In this document: piece after piece, positions 42,190 through 53,859 of the stretch | How positions within the stretch are numbered: the first letter of the stretch is position 1 | Layout of the letters: every line of letters starts with the position of its first letter | Assembly (NCBI GenBank): GCA_963675135.1 | Contig: CAVLYN010000138.1 | Span: forward strand, 1 to 64,000 | Source of the DNA: Galeopsis tetrahit | Lineage: Eukaryota > Streptophyta > Magnoliopsida > Lamiales > Lamiaceae | Direction of reading: 5' to 3' | DNA: 64,000 nt | Notes under the pieces: generated by a model | Database searches by the model: none | Seen by the model: only the letters and a program-made list of their open reading frames with translations | Told to the model about the DNA's origin: nothing | Made by a program: the position numbers and the translations under genes

Positions 42190-43092
42190 AAAAAAATGAT
42201 TTGTGCAAGAGCAAAAACAGTTCAGAAAATGTGTAAATATAGCTTAAACTAACACAATTCACATAAGGAAGTCTATATGAAAAGTGTTTGCCTATAAGAA
42301 CAACGAACGACGTCCGAGGAGAATCAATTGAAAGAATTTCAATACAACTACAAATATGCAAAGTTTTCATAATCAACGAGTTATAAATCTTAAAAGAATG
42401 AAAGTAGAGATATAGCCATTTGTTAGCTCAAATTTAATCAAAAACCTCAGATACATATGGAAATTAATCTCTGGCTTATCAAAATCTAGGCCCAGATTCG
42501 GTTCAAGATAGATGCTAATCAAGCTTAAAATAAATTTGTAATCAAACATGCAAAGACACACAATCGAGTATGTACAAAATGACTGAAAGACACTGCATTT
42601 TCAATTCACATTTGAGATATCGCTACAAATATTTCAACTAAAAATATTTTCATCAAATATACATGATCAGACCATAAAAAAACAAAAAAAAAAAAAACTA
42701 TACATGATCAGCATGATTATCACCCATTGTAATTAAGCCATTTAAACACACATCGGAATAAGCCGCAGGTTTCCTTCAATTATACCGTTTAAAAAACTTT
42801 CCTTCATAATTCATACCCAATCAATCTATGATAATGTCACACACACAAGAACAAAGCAGAATATAGGAAATTGCAACACTAGCTAGAGTAATGAAAATTA
42901 AACCCAATATTTTTCTTCAGCATAAAAACGGGGAACCAACCGATCGGAACTTGATAAACAACCCAAAAATGAAAAGTAGAAGCAATTTTACAAGGAAAAG
43001 GAACAACAAGATGAATACCTTCAAAACTTTAACAAGTCAATGCTGAAGCGGAGGCAAAACTTTAGATTGAGGAGTAGCTACCTTTGTAAAAG
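42190..43092. other. Probable intron and 5' region of the decayed gene
   Basis: AT-rich, no ORF; on the minus strand TTTTGAAG|GTATTC at about 43015-43022 could be a donor of an untranslated first exon. Confidence 0.3.
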
Positions 43093-43377
43093 GGGCTAGT
43101 CTTGGGTGAGACCGTCTCACAGAAAGAGATCCGTGAGACGGGCCTCATATATAAAAAGTGATAATGTTTGAGGGAAAAGTGATAGTGTTTAAGTAAAAAG
43201 TGACAGTCACTTTTGTTAAAATTATTATCACTTTTTACTTACATATTATCACTTTTTTTACTAACTAAAATCTAAAGAAAAATATGGATTATCCTACCCA
43301 AAATTTTGAAATATGGGTTAAAAGGGATACGTCTCACAGAAAAAGATCCGTGAGACGGTCTCACACAAGTTTTTGCC
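43093..43377. mobile_element. Mutator-type MITE, 285 bp
   Basis: Ends carry inverted GTGAGACCGTCTCAC blocks (CTTGGGTGAGACCGTCTCAC left; complement of CTTGTGTGAGACCGTCTCAC right). TTGTAAAAG is duplicated on both sides (43084-43092 and 43378-43386), a 9-bp TSD as made by Mutator-like transposases. The interior has opposed AAAAGTGATA/TATCACTTTT runs. Confidence 0.85.
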
Positions 43378-43439
43378 TTGTAAAAGAGAGTAGAAACTCA
43401 CTGAGTCAACTCTGTCAACACCCAACAGAAAACCCTAGA

Positions 43440-43850
43440 TCTACGCCGCCATCACGCGAGCGGTGCATATCGGAGAAGACGAGCCCCTTGATGGAGCATT
43501 CAGGCTCTACAACGGCGGCGGAAGGCCCCCCCTAACTGAGCATTCAAGCTTTGCAACAACGGTACGCCACCATCACGCGAGCGGCGCAGATCGGAGAAGA
43601 CGAGCCCCTTGACGGAGCATTCAGGATCTGCACCGACGACGACGCCTTCTTCGCCGTCACAAAATACACAAACGACTGCCATTTTCGACGTGCAGCGAAA
43701 ACGCCCAACGAAGGAGAGAAACTCCGGATGGCGGTGGAGATCGATGAGCAGCTCCCGTCGCCGTCTAAAAACTCCCAAGCCACATCCTCCTCTTCGTCGG
43801 ATTTGCGGATGCGTAGACGCAGGAGGATATTTTGAATTCTCAAGCCTCCA
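43440..43850 (-). other. GC-rich island with a 117-bp tandem duplication
   Basis: CATCACGCGAGCGG(T/C)GCA, then ATCGGAGAAGACGAGCCCCT, occurs at about 43451 and 43568. Base composition is strikingly unlike the AT-rich surroundings. Minus-strand frames of 92-99 codons cover it, and on that strand a CT-rich stretch (43900-43920) precedes, as in a plant 5' UTR. It may be the first exon of a gene; the encoded text (for example EEDVAWEFLDGDGSCSS) is not recognised. Confidence 0.35.
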
Positions 43851-44255
43851 TTTTCATTTCAGATCTTGTGTGTGTGTTTTCCCCATTCAGAATGTGAGAG
43901 AAAAATGAGAGAGAAGACAATATTAAATTGTTTAAGAGGGAGGAGAGAGAGAAGTGTTTAATCTTTTGGAGATGAAGGGCAGTTGAGACATTTTACCTTA
44001 AATTTTGTATTGATAAGTGAAACAAAGTGAAACAAAATTACGCACGTACCTTTTAGCCCTAAAGGGGTAAATTTTGTACCATGGAGTTAATAATCTCTTC
44101 TTAAAAAGTAGTTAAAACAACTAACTTTAACGCGCCAAAAAATTGAATATTAAATTTACAACGGTAAAATAAAGGTACGTAACAGCTACTCCCTCCGTCC
44201 TAGCTTAACTTTCATACCTACTTTTTCGGTCCTTTAGAAACTCTACCCATACAAT

Positions 44256-45496
44256 TGCTGGAACACGCCGACGAAGGCGGTCCGTCACCAGGATCGTTGT
44301 CGGATGCCAAACGTATAAACAAATAAATAAAACCTAAACATGCTTCTAAAACATAGTTTAGATCTGTTACCCTTGAAGATCGAGGCGTTGATTCCAATCT
44401 GCAGATCTTCTAGTCTGTCTCCCAACTTCGCTCGAACACCGGGTGGACGGCGTGCTATCAAACGTGGAGAAGGTGCCTCAATTTCGTCTCCTTGAAACCC
44501 TAGCCGTTTTTCTCTATTTCGTGTGTGCTAGGGTTTCAAAACTATTTTGAGGCTCTTATTTATAATCTCCATAAGTTCATGGGCCAGACTAGGGATCCAT
44601 TAGAAGGTATAGGGTTTGGGCTTCTTACAGGCCCAACTACTCTTATGTTCAGCCCAGAACATATAATTTGGCCCGAGAACATTAATTCATTCCACTAGAG
44701 AATTAATGTTGCACTCCCGTCCTATCCCGAACTGAATCAGGGCTTCTATTAGACATTATAATTCCCCGTGTTTAAGATATCACACGTCCATTAATTATTA
44801 AAGCTTCTGACTTCTTTAAATAATTAATTTCTATAATTCCTTGAGTAGTACCACTCAACCTTGTTGTCGTACGGATTAAATCCACCTACAGGGTTTAATA
44901 CGACAATCCTTTATGAGTTTCCTCAAGGGGACATCATCAGCCTGGATGTACAGGACACGGTGCCCTAATGCCAATAAGTAGACATCATGCGAGCGATGCC
45001 ACTACCCAAAATACGGAGCGTGAAGAATCTACCAAGATTCTCACCTATGATACATCAAAGTAGTGAACAAGCACCCCACACATCTAAATATCACACTTAG
45101 GGTTAAGAATCATAAAAGTCACCAAGACCTCTAGTTCTTCATAACCGTCAGAACAGAAGAACATGTCTTATCTGTGATCCATTCAATACGCCTCAGCGCA
45201 CTAGTATAAACTAATGGCTAAGACAAACCACTAACAAGTTTATACTACAACTTAAACCAATAGTTTTGTCCATAACTATCTCAGTTGTGAATATTGTTTA
45301 TATCTTACAAGGGACTGACAATGTGATCTTCTGTGTGACTACAAACCCACCACATCGTCTACAATGCAAGATAAGCAGACATACAAGTAATCACAAAGAA
45401 TGCAAAAATGTGAAAAACCATTTATTTCAGATAAAAGGAAATCGAATATACGTCACAAAAGCCCACTAAAAGTTTGCTTTACAGTATACACCAACA
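44256..45496 (-). repeat. 3' LTR of the 7.8-kb Copia element
   Basis: Pairs with 50793-52032. Differences include GCCGACG/GCCGGCG, GTTTTTCTC/GTTTTCTC and CTAGAGAAT/CTAGTGAAT. Confidence 0.95.
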
Positions 45497-45511
45497 ATCT
45501 CCCACTTATAC
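45497..45511 (-). other. Polypurine tract, with an upstream duplicate
   Basis: Minus-strand GTATAAGTGGGAGAT abuts the 3' LTR. A second GTATAAGTGGGAGAA lies about 55 bases upstream (near 45553-45567). Confidence 0.75.
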
Positions 45512-45573
45512 TAAAGCTTAACTTTTAGTATACACATAAAGACATCAACATTTCTCCCACTTATACTCAAAGT

Positions 45574-48500
45574 CTAGCTTGTAATACATCGTAAACCAAG
45601 ACCCTCTACATGTTTCTCAAAGATATTTATTGCCAGCGTCTTTGTGAAAGGATCAGCCAAGTTATCCAACGACGCAATCTTAGCTACAGCCACGTCTCCT
45701 CGATTTACGATATCTCGTATAATGTGGTACTTTCGCTCTATGTGTTTACTTGCTCTGTGGGCTCTAGGTTCTTTCGAGTTTGCCACTGCACCTGCGTTAT
45801 CACAATAAACAGTGATACACATCGGCATACTCTGAGATACCCCTAATTCCAGAAAGAAATTACGCAGCCAGAGAGCCTCCTTTGCGGCCTCTGAGGCAGC
45901 TACGTACTCGGCTTCCATAGTGGAGTCCGCGATGCATTTCTGCTTCACACTTCTCCAAGATATGGCTGCGCCTCCCAGCATAAACACATAACCCGAGGTT
46001 GACTTCCGTTCATCTCAATCAGCTTGGAAATCTGAATCGGTATAACCCAAAGGAATCAAACTATTTGACTGGTATACTAGCATATAATCTCGAGTCTTTT
46101 TCAAGTACTTGAGAATATGCTTAACAGCAGTCCAGTGTCCTTGACCAGGGTTAGACTGATATCTTGCTACCATGCCGACTGCATAACAAATATCAGGCCT
46201 CGTACACAGCATCGCATACATAAGGCTTCCTACAGCCGAAGCATAATGAACCTTAGCCATCTCCTCTATCTCCTTTTGTGTCTTAGGACACATATCTTTA
46301 GATAGAGGGACTCCATGTCTGAAAGGTAGTACACCCTTCTTGGAATTCTGCATGCCAAAACGAGCAATCACAGTATCAATGTAAGACGCTTGAGATAAAC
46401 ACAACATTCTCTTTTTTCGATCACGAGTGACCTTAATACCAAGAATGTACGATGCTTCTCCCATATCCTTCATTTGAAACTGTTCTGAAAGCCACACCTT
46501 TACGTCTGATAATACTTTCACATTGTTGCCAATAAGAAGAATATCATCTACGTATAGTACTAAGAATACCACTACGTCCCTGTCACTCTTCTGGTACACA
46601 CAACTTTCATTTTGACATTGTTCAAATCCAAAAGATTTGATCACCTCATCAAAACGAATGTTCCAAGACCTGGAAGCTTGTTTTAGCCCATAAAGAGACT
46701 TTTTCAGCTTCCAGACTAGATGCTCTTGGCCTTTCTTCACATAACCCTCGGGTTGCTGCATATAGATGTCCTTATCCAAATTTCCATTAAGGAAAGCTGT
46801 CTTAACATCCATTTGCCAAATCTCATAGTTCATGTGATTAGCTATGGATAAGAGAATCCGGATCGATTTTAGCATGGCTACTGGTGAGAAGGTCTCGTCA
46901 TAGTCGATTCCTTCTTTCTGGGTAAAACCCTTTGCCACCAACCGTGCTTTAAAAGCAGTAATCTGCCCATCAGACCCTCTCTTACGTCTGTAGACCCACT
47001 TACACCCAACAGCTTTCTTATCGTGGGGAAGTTCACTTAGGTCATACACTTCCATAGCATCCATAGATTCAATTTCTGAATCCATGGACTTGTGCCAAGA
47101 CTCTGCATCTTTGTCTTTGATTGCCTCTTTGTATGTCCAGGGGTCGTTATCATCATGTTCATCGCTTGGAATCAAGTCAATAGACTCTCCCACAAACATG
47201 AAACGATCAGGTTGGCGAACAACCCTCCCACTACAACGAGGCAATGTATACAAAGGTTCATCAGAGTCGCCACGTTGTGCAGTCTCTTGTGGTATTTCCT
47301 CTTGCACACTCGGTGTGCCATTGTCTCCTCTCAACTCATTTAGAATGATCTCAGTATTGGACTTATGCTCATTCATATAGTCTTCTTCTAAAAATCGGGC
47401 ATTGGTACTCACCACCACCCTCTGATCATTAGGACTATAAAAATAACCACCTCTCGTTCCCTTAGGGTATCCTACAAACAACCGTACTTCAGTTCTAGGT
47501 GCCAACTTATCAGCTTCCTTGTTCAGCACATGTGCTGGACAACCCCAAATCCGAATGTGGTTTAGACTAGGCTTTCGCCCAGACCACAATTCAATCGGGG
47601 TTTTTGGAACCACTTTAGAAGGTACATAATTTAGAAGGTACGCTGCTGTTTCCAAGGCATAACCCCAAAAAGAGGTAGGTAATGAAGCATAACTCATCAT
47701 CGATCTCACCATATCTAATAGAGTCCTATTCCTTCTCTCAGCCACGCCATTCTGTTGCGGAGTACCAGGCGCGGAGAGCTGGGATCTAATCCCGTTCTCT
47801 AATAAGTATTGCCTAAATTCATTGCTAAGGTACTCGCCACCACGATCAGAATGCAGTGACTTGATACTCTTACCATGACGGTTCTCCACTTCTGCCTTAA
47901 ATTCTTTGAACTTGCCAAAGCATTCAGACTTGTGGCGCATCAGGTAGATGTATCCATATCTTGAGTAATCGTCAATGAAAGTGACGAAGTACTCAAAGCC
48001 TCCTCTAGCTTGAACAGTCATAGGCCCACACAAATCAGAGTGAATCAATTCCAACACATCATTAGCCCTATTACCCTTGGCCTTAAAAGGCCTCGAGGTC
48101 ATCTTGCCTTCCAAACAGGATTCGCAGACTGAGAATGGTTCCACTTGGAGAGACTCCAAAAACCCACTACTTACTAGTCTTTGAATCCTTCTTAGGTTGA
48201 CATGACCCAATCTTAGATGCCGAAGGTATGTTTGATTCAACTTAGAAGGTTCCTTTCTCTTATTTAATGATGATGATGAATGAGCTTCAGTCACAGTATG
48301 ATATGCACACGTAATAGTATAAAAATTATTTTCTAACGTGCCAGAACAGATTAAAGAGTCATTTCTCATAATAACAACATTGTCATTAAAAACAACTGAG
48401 CATCCATCCAAAAATAACTTCGTAACAGAAATTAAATTTCTCCGAAAATTCGGCACGTATAAAACGTTCTTTAATACTAAAACAGAATTAGAAAAACATA

Positions 48501-49518
48501 AGTGCACGTCTCCCACTGCAACCACTGATACTATCGCAGCATTGCCCAAACTAATAGTAATCTCGCCCTCACTCAGTTCCCTTGTCTGCAGAAACCCCTG
48601 CAAGGTGTAACAAACATGGTCAGTGGCTCCTGTATCTACTACCCAAGAAAAGGCAGAACAAGCCGCAAAACATGTTTCAACAACTAAAGCGAGAGACGTA
48701 CCAGAGTTGTCCTTTTTCAAAAGAGGACAATCAGACTTCCAATGTCCCGTCTTGTTGCACTTGAAACATTTGCCCTTCGGCTTTTTCACGCCACCAGAAG
48801 GTGCTAGTTTCTTGCTCCCACTGCTTTCACCACCACCCTTTTTCTGTAAAGGCTTTTTCTTCTTCTTGCCATTAGACGAAGAAGGTCCAGCCTGAACAGT
48901 AACATTGGCTTGTGGTCGTTTACCCATGAGACCCTCCACCGCGACCAATTCCGTAAGAAGCTCGGTTAAAGTATAATCCTTCTTACTCATGATCGCGTTT
49001 ACACGGAAGTTCTCAAATGACTTTGCGAGCGAGTGTAGGATCATATCGATCTTGGTGTCATTATCGATTAACCCTCCGAGGACCTCAATCTCATTCAGAT
49101 ATTCCATCATCTTGAGACCGTGGTCCCTCACGGACGCTCCCTCTGGCATAGAGGTTGACATGATCTTCCTCATAGCCTCAAAGCGGGCAGCCCTATCTTT
49201 CTCACCAAAAAGCTCTTTGAGGCTCAACATCATAGCTGCGGCACTAGACATATTTTGATGCTGCTGTTGTAAAACATTTGACATCGAGGCCAAAATGTAA
49301 CAACGAGCCATCTCATCAGCCTTGTGCCACTTCTTATGAGCCTCCCTTTGCTCTTCAGTAGATTCAGCTCCCAAAGGGGCAGGAGCAGGTGTATCGAGTA
49401 CAAACTTGTACTCATCAGCAACTAGGACAATGTCCAAATTTCTTTTCCAATCCAAGTAATTTTGACCAACAAGCTTATTTTGATTTAAGATAACCATAAG
49501 TGGGTTGAATGTCACCAT
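45574..49518 (-). pseudogene. Copia gag-pol polyprotein with one internal stop
   Basis: The likely start is the ATG at 49518 (MVTFNPLMVILNQNKL); the frame is open further upstream to 49632. One frame runs to 45574, about 1,314 codons, broken only by TGA at 46015-46017 after DSDFQAD in RNase H. Domains in order: gag (residues 1-250), zinc knuckle CFKCNKTGHWKSDC (about 48725-48775), protease VDTGATDHV (about 48625-48650), integrase (HLRLGHVNLRR, HSDLCGPM, FIDDYSRYG), RT (KARLVAKGFTQKEGIDYDET, LYVDDILLIG at about 46541-46570) and RNase H (SWRSVKQ, STMEAEYVA). The stop is one C-to-T change from Arg, the residue usual at this site. Confidence 0.9.
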
Positions 49519-49519
49519 A

Positions 49520-50774
49520 ATGTATCTGAAATAAATAAAATGAAAGCAATGAATCACATAAGTTTGAAGCATAAAACATTGGAAACCTTCAAAACCAATA
49601 TTCAACACAACCTCCAACAGCCCAACAAACACATATGCAAGCCACGTTAGGGTGGTCGTTTACACATGTATTCATTGACCAGACATTCAATCTTTAATCT
49701 CAATATCACGTCAACTTATCCTTATGACGAATGAAATTAACAGTCGAACTTTAACTGGCCATGTGAACTAGAACAGTGACCCCGTTGGGGGGTTATATTC
49801 AAATTCACATCTAAGTGATGACCACAATTTAACAACAGTTATCTTGAATTATTCTTTACTGATGAACTCATGGATGACACATCCGTTAGGGAAGATCACA
49901 CACTTCATCTAAAGATTAAAACAGTTTTATTAGAAGTCTTAACTAGTAAGCTCGTGAATGTTGCACCCGTTAGGGGAAGACTCCCAAGGTCCCACGAGCA
50001 ACATACACCTTACTTAAAGACCAATTGTGGAGGCCTATAAATTAATTAAAATTTAATTATCTCACTTAGTCATTTTAACATGAAGATTATTCATTGGCAT
50101 AGCAAATTAACAAAAATTAATACATGCATGCCATAACAATACAAGATGCGATAAACATAGGCAAAAATAAATAAATGCAGATCTATCGCAACCCCTTGAA
50201 AACTTATCAAAAACAGCCTATTATAAGCTATTACAATGATAAAAACAGTGGCGCGGACGGATGCCTCGCATCGGCCTCTCACGCAATGGAAAAACCTCGA
50301 ATTCTCATCCACCGACAAAAACTGGCAGAAAACTTCATCAAGGCTTTTGAATTAGGCCTCGCTACTCGTCGTCACGGCATAGCCGTGACTCCTGTAGATC
50401 TCGTCGAGACGTTTCCGAAAAGGTCTTGTGGGCTGAAAACAGACACCCGAGTCAAAAGTTATGGCCAAAACAGTTTTCACCGTCCAAGGCCATAACCCGA
50501 AAAACTCAGATTACTGTTTTCAGATCTTCCATCGACACCGCCCGTTCTCACGATCAAAAAATTACAATATAAACGAGCAAAACCCTACTACAGTGATCTA
50601 TGAAAAAGTCCTATACTACCCACACTTATTATCTGGTGGGAAAAACGATTACATAACACTAGGGTTGCGATAGAAGAAAAAATAAATTAACCAACAGAAA
50701 CGCATACATACGTGAAACAAAATAAACTGAATCATACAATCATACGTTTCAGGCAGAGCCAACAATCCACGAAT
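49520..50774 (-). other. 5' leader of the Copia element
   Basis: About 1.25 kb between PBS and gag without a convincing ORF. It contains spaced CCCGTTAGGG-like repeats (49770-49980). Confidence 0.6.
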
Positions 50775-50790
50775 CCAGGCTCTGATACCA
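50775..50790 (-). other. Primer-binding site for initiator tRNA-Met
   Basis: Minus-strand TGGTATCAGAGCCTGG two bases after the 5' LTR; complementary to the initiator tRNA-Met 3' end. Confidence 0.92.
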
Positions 50791-50792
50791 AT

Positions 50793-52032
50793 TGCTGGAA
50801 CACGCCGGCGAAGGCGGTCCGTCACCAGGATCGTTGTCGGATGCCAAACGTATAAACAAATAAATAAAACCTAAACATGCTTCTAAAACATAGTTTAGAT
50901 CTGTTACCCTTGAAGATCGAGGCGTTGATTCCAATCTGCAGATCTTCTAGTCTGTCTCCCAACTTCGCTCGAACACCGGGTGGACGGCGTGCTATCAAAC
51001 GTGGAGAAGGTGCCTCAATTTCGTCTCCTTGAAACCCTAGCCGTTTTCTCTATTTCGTGTGTGCTAGGGTTTCAAAACTATTTTGAGGCTCCTATTTATA
51101 ATCTCCATAAGTTCATGGGCCAGACTAGGGATCCATTAGAAGGTATAGGGTTTGGGCTTCTTACAGGCCCAACTACTCTTATGTTCAGCCCAGAACATAT
51201 AATTTGGCCCGAGAACATTAATTCATTCCACTAGTGAATTAATGTTGCACTCCCGTCCTATCCCGAACTGAATCAGGGCTTCTATTAGACATTATAATTC
51301 CCCGTGTTTAAGATATCGCACGTCCATTAATTATTAAAGCTTCTGACTTCTTTAAATAATTAATTTCTATAATTCCTTGAGTAGTACCACTCAACCTTGT
51401 TGTCGTACGGATTAAATCCACCTGCAGGGTTTAATACGACAATCCTTTATGAGTTTCCTCAAGGGGACATCATCAGCCTGGATGTACAGGACACGGTGCC
51501 CTAATGCCAATAAGTAGACATCATGCGAGCGATGCCACTACCCAAAATACGGAGCGTGAAGAATCTACCAAGATTCTCACCTATGATACATCAAAGTAGT
51601 GAACAAGCACCCCACACATCTAAATATCACACTTAGGGTTAAGAATCATAAAAGTCACCAAGACCTCTAGTTCTTCATAACCGTCAGAACAGAAGAACAT
51701 GTCTTATCTGTGATCCATTCAATACGCCTCAGCGCACTAGTATAAACTAATGGCTAAGACAAACCACTAACAAGTTTATACTACAACTTAAACCAATAGT
51801 TTTGTCCATAACTATCTCAGTTGTGAATATTGTTTATATCTTACAAGGGACTGACAATGTGATCTTCTGTGTGACTACAAACCCACCACATCGTCTACAA
51901 TGCAAGATAAGCAGACATACAAGTAATCACAAAGAATGCAAAAATGTGAAAAACCATTTATTTCAGATAAAAGGAAATCGAATATACGTCACAAAAGTCC
52001 ACTAAAAGTTTGCTTTACAGTATACACCAACA
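50793..52032 (-). repeat. 5' LTR of the 7.8-kb Copia element
   Basis: Pairs with 44256-45496; short frames inside (for example the identical ones at 45266 and 51802) are LTR sequence, not genes. Confidence 0.95.
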
Positions 52033-52216
52033 ACAATATCTAAAATATTATATTTAATGTTATTATTTTTATGGTACATACATACACACAAGTCAACTCA
52101 CTTATTTATTTTTTTATAAAATTATATTTCAAAATTCTATTTATTATAATATTTTTTAGAAAGGGGTTGAACAGTAAGTGTGAAAGTTAAGGTAGGACAT
52201 TCACATTTAACAAATT

Positions 52217-52786
52217 GTCAAAGTCTTATGTGCACTCAAGTACACGGTGTACTTGAGTGGACCTTAACTAGTCAACTATTGACCGGTCAACGGTCAAACT
52301 TTGACTTTTTTTGTTTATATATTTTTTTGAAAAAGTGTATGTTAGTATATTGAAAAGTGGATCTTTGTTTTTTTGATTAAAAGTGTATGTTACTATATTC
52401 AAAAGCGCAACATTGCTTTTAATGAAAAATGTATTTTATTATAACAGAAAAATATATGTTATATTAATGAAAAATGTATGTTATTATAACTGAAAAATGT
52501 ATGATATTATAACTGAAAAGTGTATGATATATTAATGAAAAGTTTAAGTTATATATTAATGAAAAGTGTATGTTATTATAATTGAAGTGTATGTTATTAT
52601 AACTGAAAATTGTATGTTATTATAACTGAAAAGTGTATGTTAATATAGCTGAAAATAACATTGAAAAATGTAATTTTCTTGGGAAAAAATAAAAATTCGA
52701 CAAAAAAGTAAAAGTTTGACTGTTGACCGGTCAACAGTTGACGAACTCAAGTACATCGTGTACTTGAGTGCACAAGAGACTCACCC
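52217..52786. mobile_element. Mutator-type MITE with internal minisatellite, 570 bp
   Basis: Ends contain TGTGCACTCAAGTACAC at the left and its complement at the right, followed inward by TTGACCGGTCAA palindromes. TAACAAATT is duplicated on both sides (52208-52216 and 52787-52795), a 9-bp TSD. The core (about 52340-52660) is a run of ~23-bp units, TGAAAAGTGTATGTTATTAT and variants. Nested palindromes at both ends (CTCAAGTACACGGTGTACTTGAG) would form strong hairpins. Confidence 0.88.
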
Positions 52787-52795
52787 TAACAAATT

Positions 52796-53018
52796 AACTA
52801 AAAACTCAAAATAAATGTGAAAATAATTATCTGTTCTTAAATACATGAATACTTGTCTCATTCAACTCTTCAACCTGAAAAGACTGAAATTGTAAATCGT
52901 TGGGGTGAGCATGCAAGCACGAGTCATTGGGATTCAATTATTTAATGTTAAAAATAAATAGTCAACTAAGTAATTATAACTTAAATAACATTTACACATA
53001 CTTTGCCATTGTAACCTA
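52796..53018. other. Short intergenic stretch
   Basis: No gene or repeat recognised. Confidence 0.5.
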
Positions 53019-53220
53019 GTCAAGGTGAAAAAACTTTTGATTTTGCCTCAGAATTACAATGTGTAATTAATGAACAAAATCCAAATTTTTGAGTCGTCGA
53101 AAAATGAGCTGAAAACGATCCGATCGTCATAGGTAGTGACTATCTGGCGCTCCAACCCCAAGAAACTAATTGTGGGCGTGCATGCAAGGAGGCCATCTAT
53201 AACTAATTCTACTTTTTTTG
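53019..53220 (-). pseudogene. 5' stub of a duplicated minus-strand DUF295 gene
   Basis: This matches 22520-22740, the start of the minus-strand DUF295 gene: ATG at 53196 reads MASLHARPQLVSWGW compared with MALVNLLPRPQFISW. It breaks off just where the conserved WLMLPP region should begin. Several indels and stops are present. It shows that the whole divergent pair was duplicated and this copy then lost most of its minus-strand gene. Confidence 0.8.
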
Positions 53221-53239
53221 ATAAATAGATACACTCTTA

Positions 53240-53526
53240 GGGCATGTTTGTTTTGAGATGGGAAATCCGGAATTGGGATTTCGAAACTCCACCCCCGTTA
53301 TAGTTTGGGATTTTGATTCAAGATTTCAAAATCCTACCCTATAAACCCTATAAAAGTCAACCCTATAAATACCTACAAATCCTATAACCCTATTTTATAA
53401 AGTTAAATCCTACCCTACATAAATTCCAAAACAAACACAAAACATAAAAAGTATTAGAATTTTAAAATCCACTAGATTTTGAAATCCGAATTTCAAAATC
53501 CTCAAAATCCCAAAACAAACATGCCC
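53240..53526. mobile_element. Tourist-like (PIF/Harbinger) MITE, 287 bp
   Basis: GGGCATGTTTGTTTTG and its complement form the ends, with TTA on both sides (53237-53239, 53527-53529). The paralogous promoter at 22706-23020 lacks the element (…GACTCTTATACATGG…), giving an approximate empty site. Confidence 0.9.
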
Positions 53527-53529
53527 TTA

Positions 53530-53859
53530 AAGACCAAGTTTTTTTTTAACGCATGACCCGTTTATAAACATAGTATTCTTAATCGAAATGGAGATAAAAT
53601 TCTTAGAAAATTAGAATATATAAAAAAAAAAAAAAGTGTGAATCCACGTAGAATATTAAGAGGAAGGTTCTAGAATACAAACTTCTTTTCTATATATTCA
53701 CGTAGAAATATTGTGTTATTTTTTTTTGTTGACCCGATCTTTCCTAATCTGTTACTCCATTTCCTTAATTGACAAGATTTTTCATAATTGACCTGATCTT
53801 TCCTAATTTAATTTAAAGAGTAGATTGAAAAGATCATAAAATGGAAATTTAAAGAAAGT
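53530..53859 (+). promoter_or_regulatory. Upstream region of the third DUF295 gene
   Basis: AT-rich, with a repeated TTGACCCGATCTTTCCTAAT / TTGACCTGATCTTTCCTAAT pair about 60 bases apart (53730-53810). Promoter role is inferred only from position. Confidence 0.4.

Larger units (their letters stand above)
44256..52032 (-). mobile_element. Complete Ty1/Copia retrotransposon, 7,777 bp
   Basis: LTRs of 1,241 bp (44256-45496) and 1,240 bp (50793-52032) begin TGCTGG and end CCAACA on the plus strand, and ACAAT is duplicated outside both (44251-44255, 52033-52037). I counted about seven differences between the LTRs, so roughly 99.4% identity and a recent insertion. PBS, polypurine tract and a full gag-pol frame are present, with a single internal stop. 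This could be a source copy for transcripts, and is one nonsense codon short of an open polyprotein. Confidence 0.95.
44189..52198. mobile_element. Stowaway-like MITE split by a Copia insertion
   Basis: TA then CTCCCTCCGTCCTAGCTTAA at 44187-44208 is a Stowaway terminus. Its partner, TTAAGGTAGGAC preceded by TGAAAG, is at 52181-52198, on the far side of the Copia element, missing its last eight bases. Removing the Copia element and one copy of ACAAT leaves a MITE of about 230 bp. Confidence 0.7.

Noticed and set aside
45266..45469. Identical short ORFs at 45266 and 51802 as a duplicated gene
   Set aside because: Both lie at the same place in the two LTRs of the 7.8-kb Copia element.
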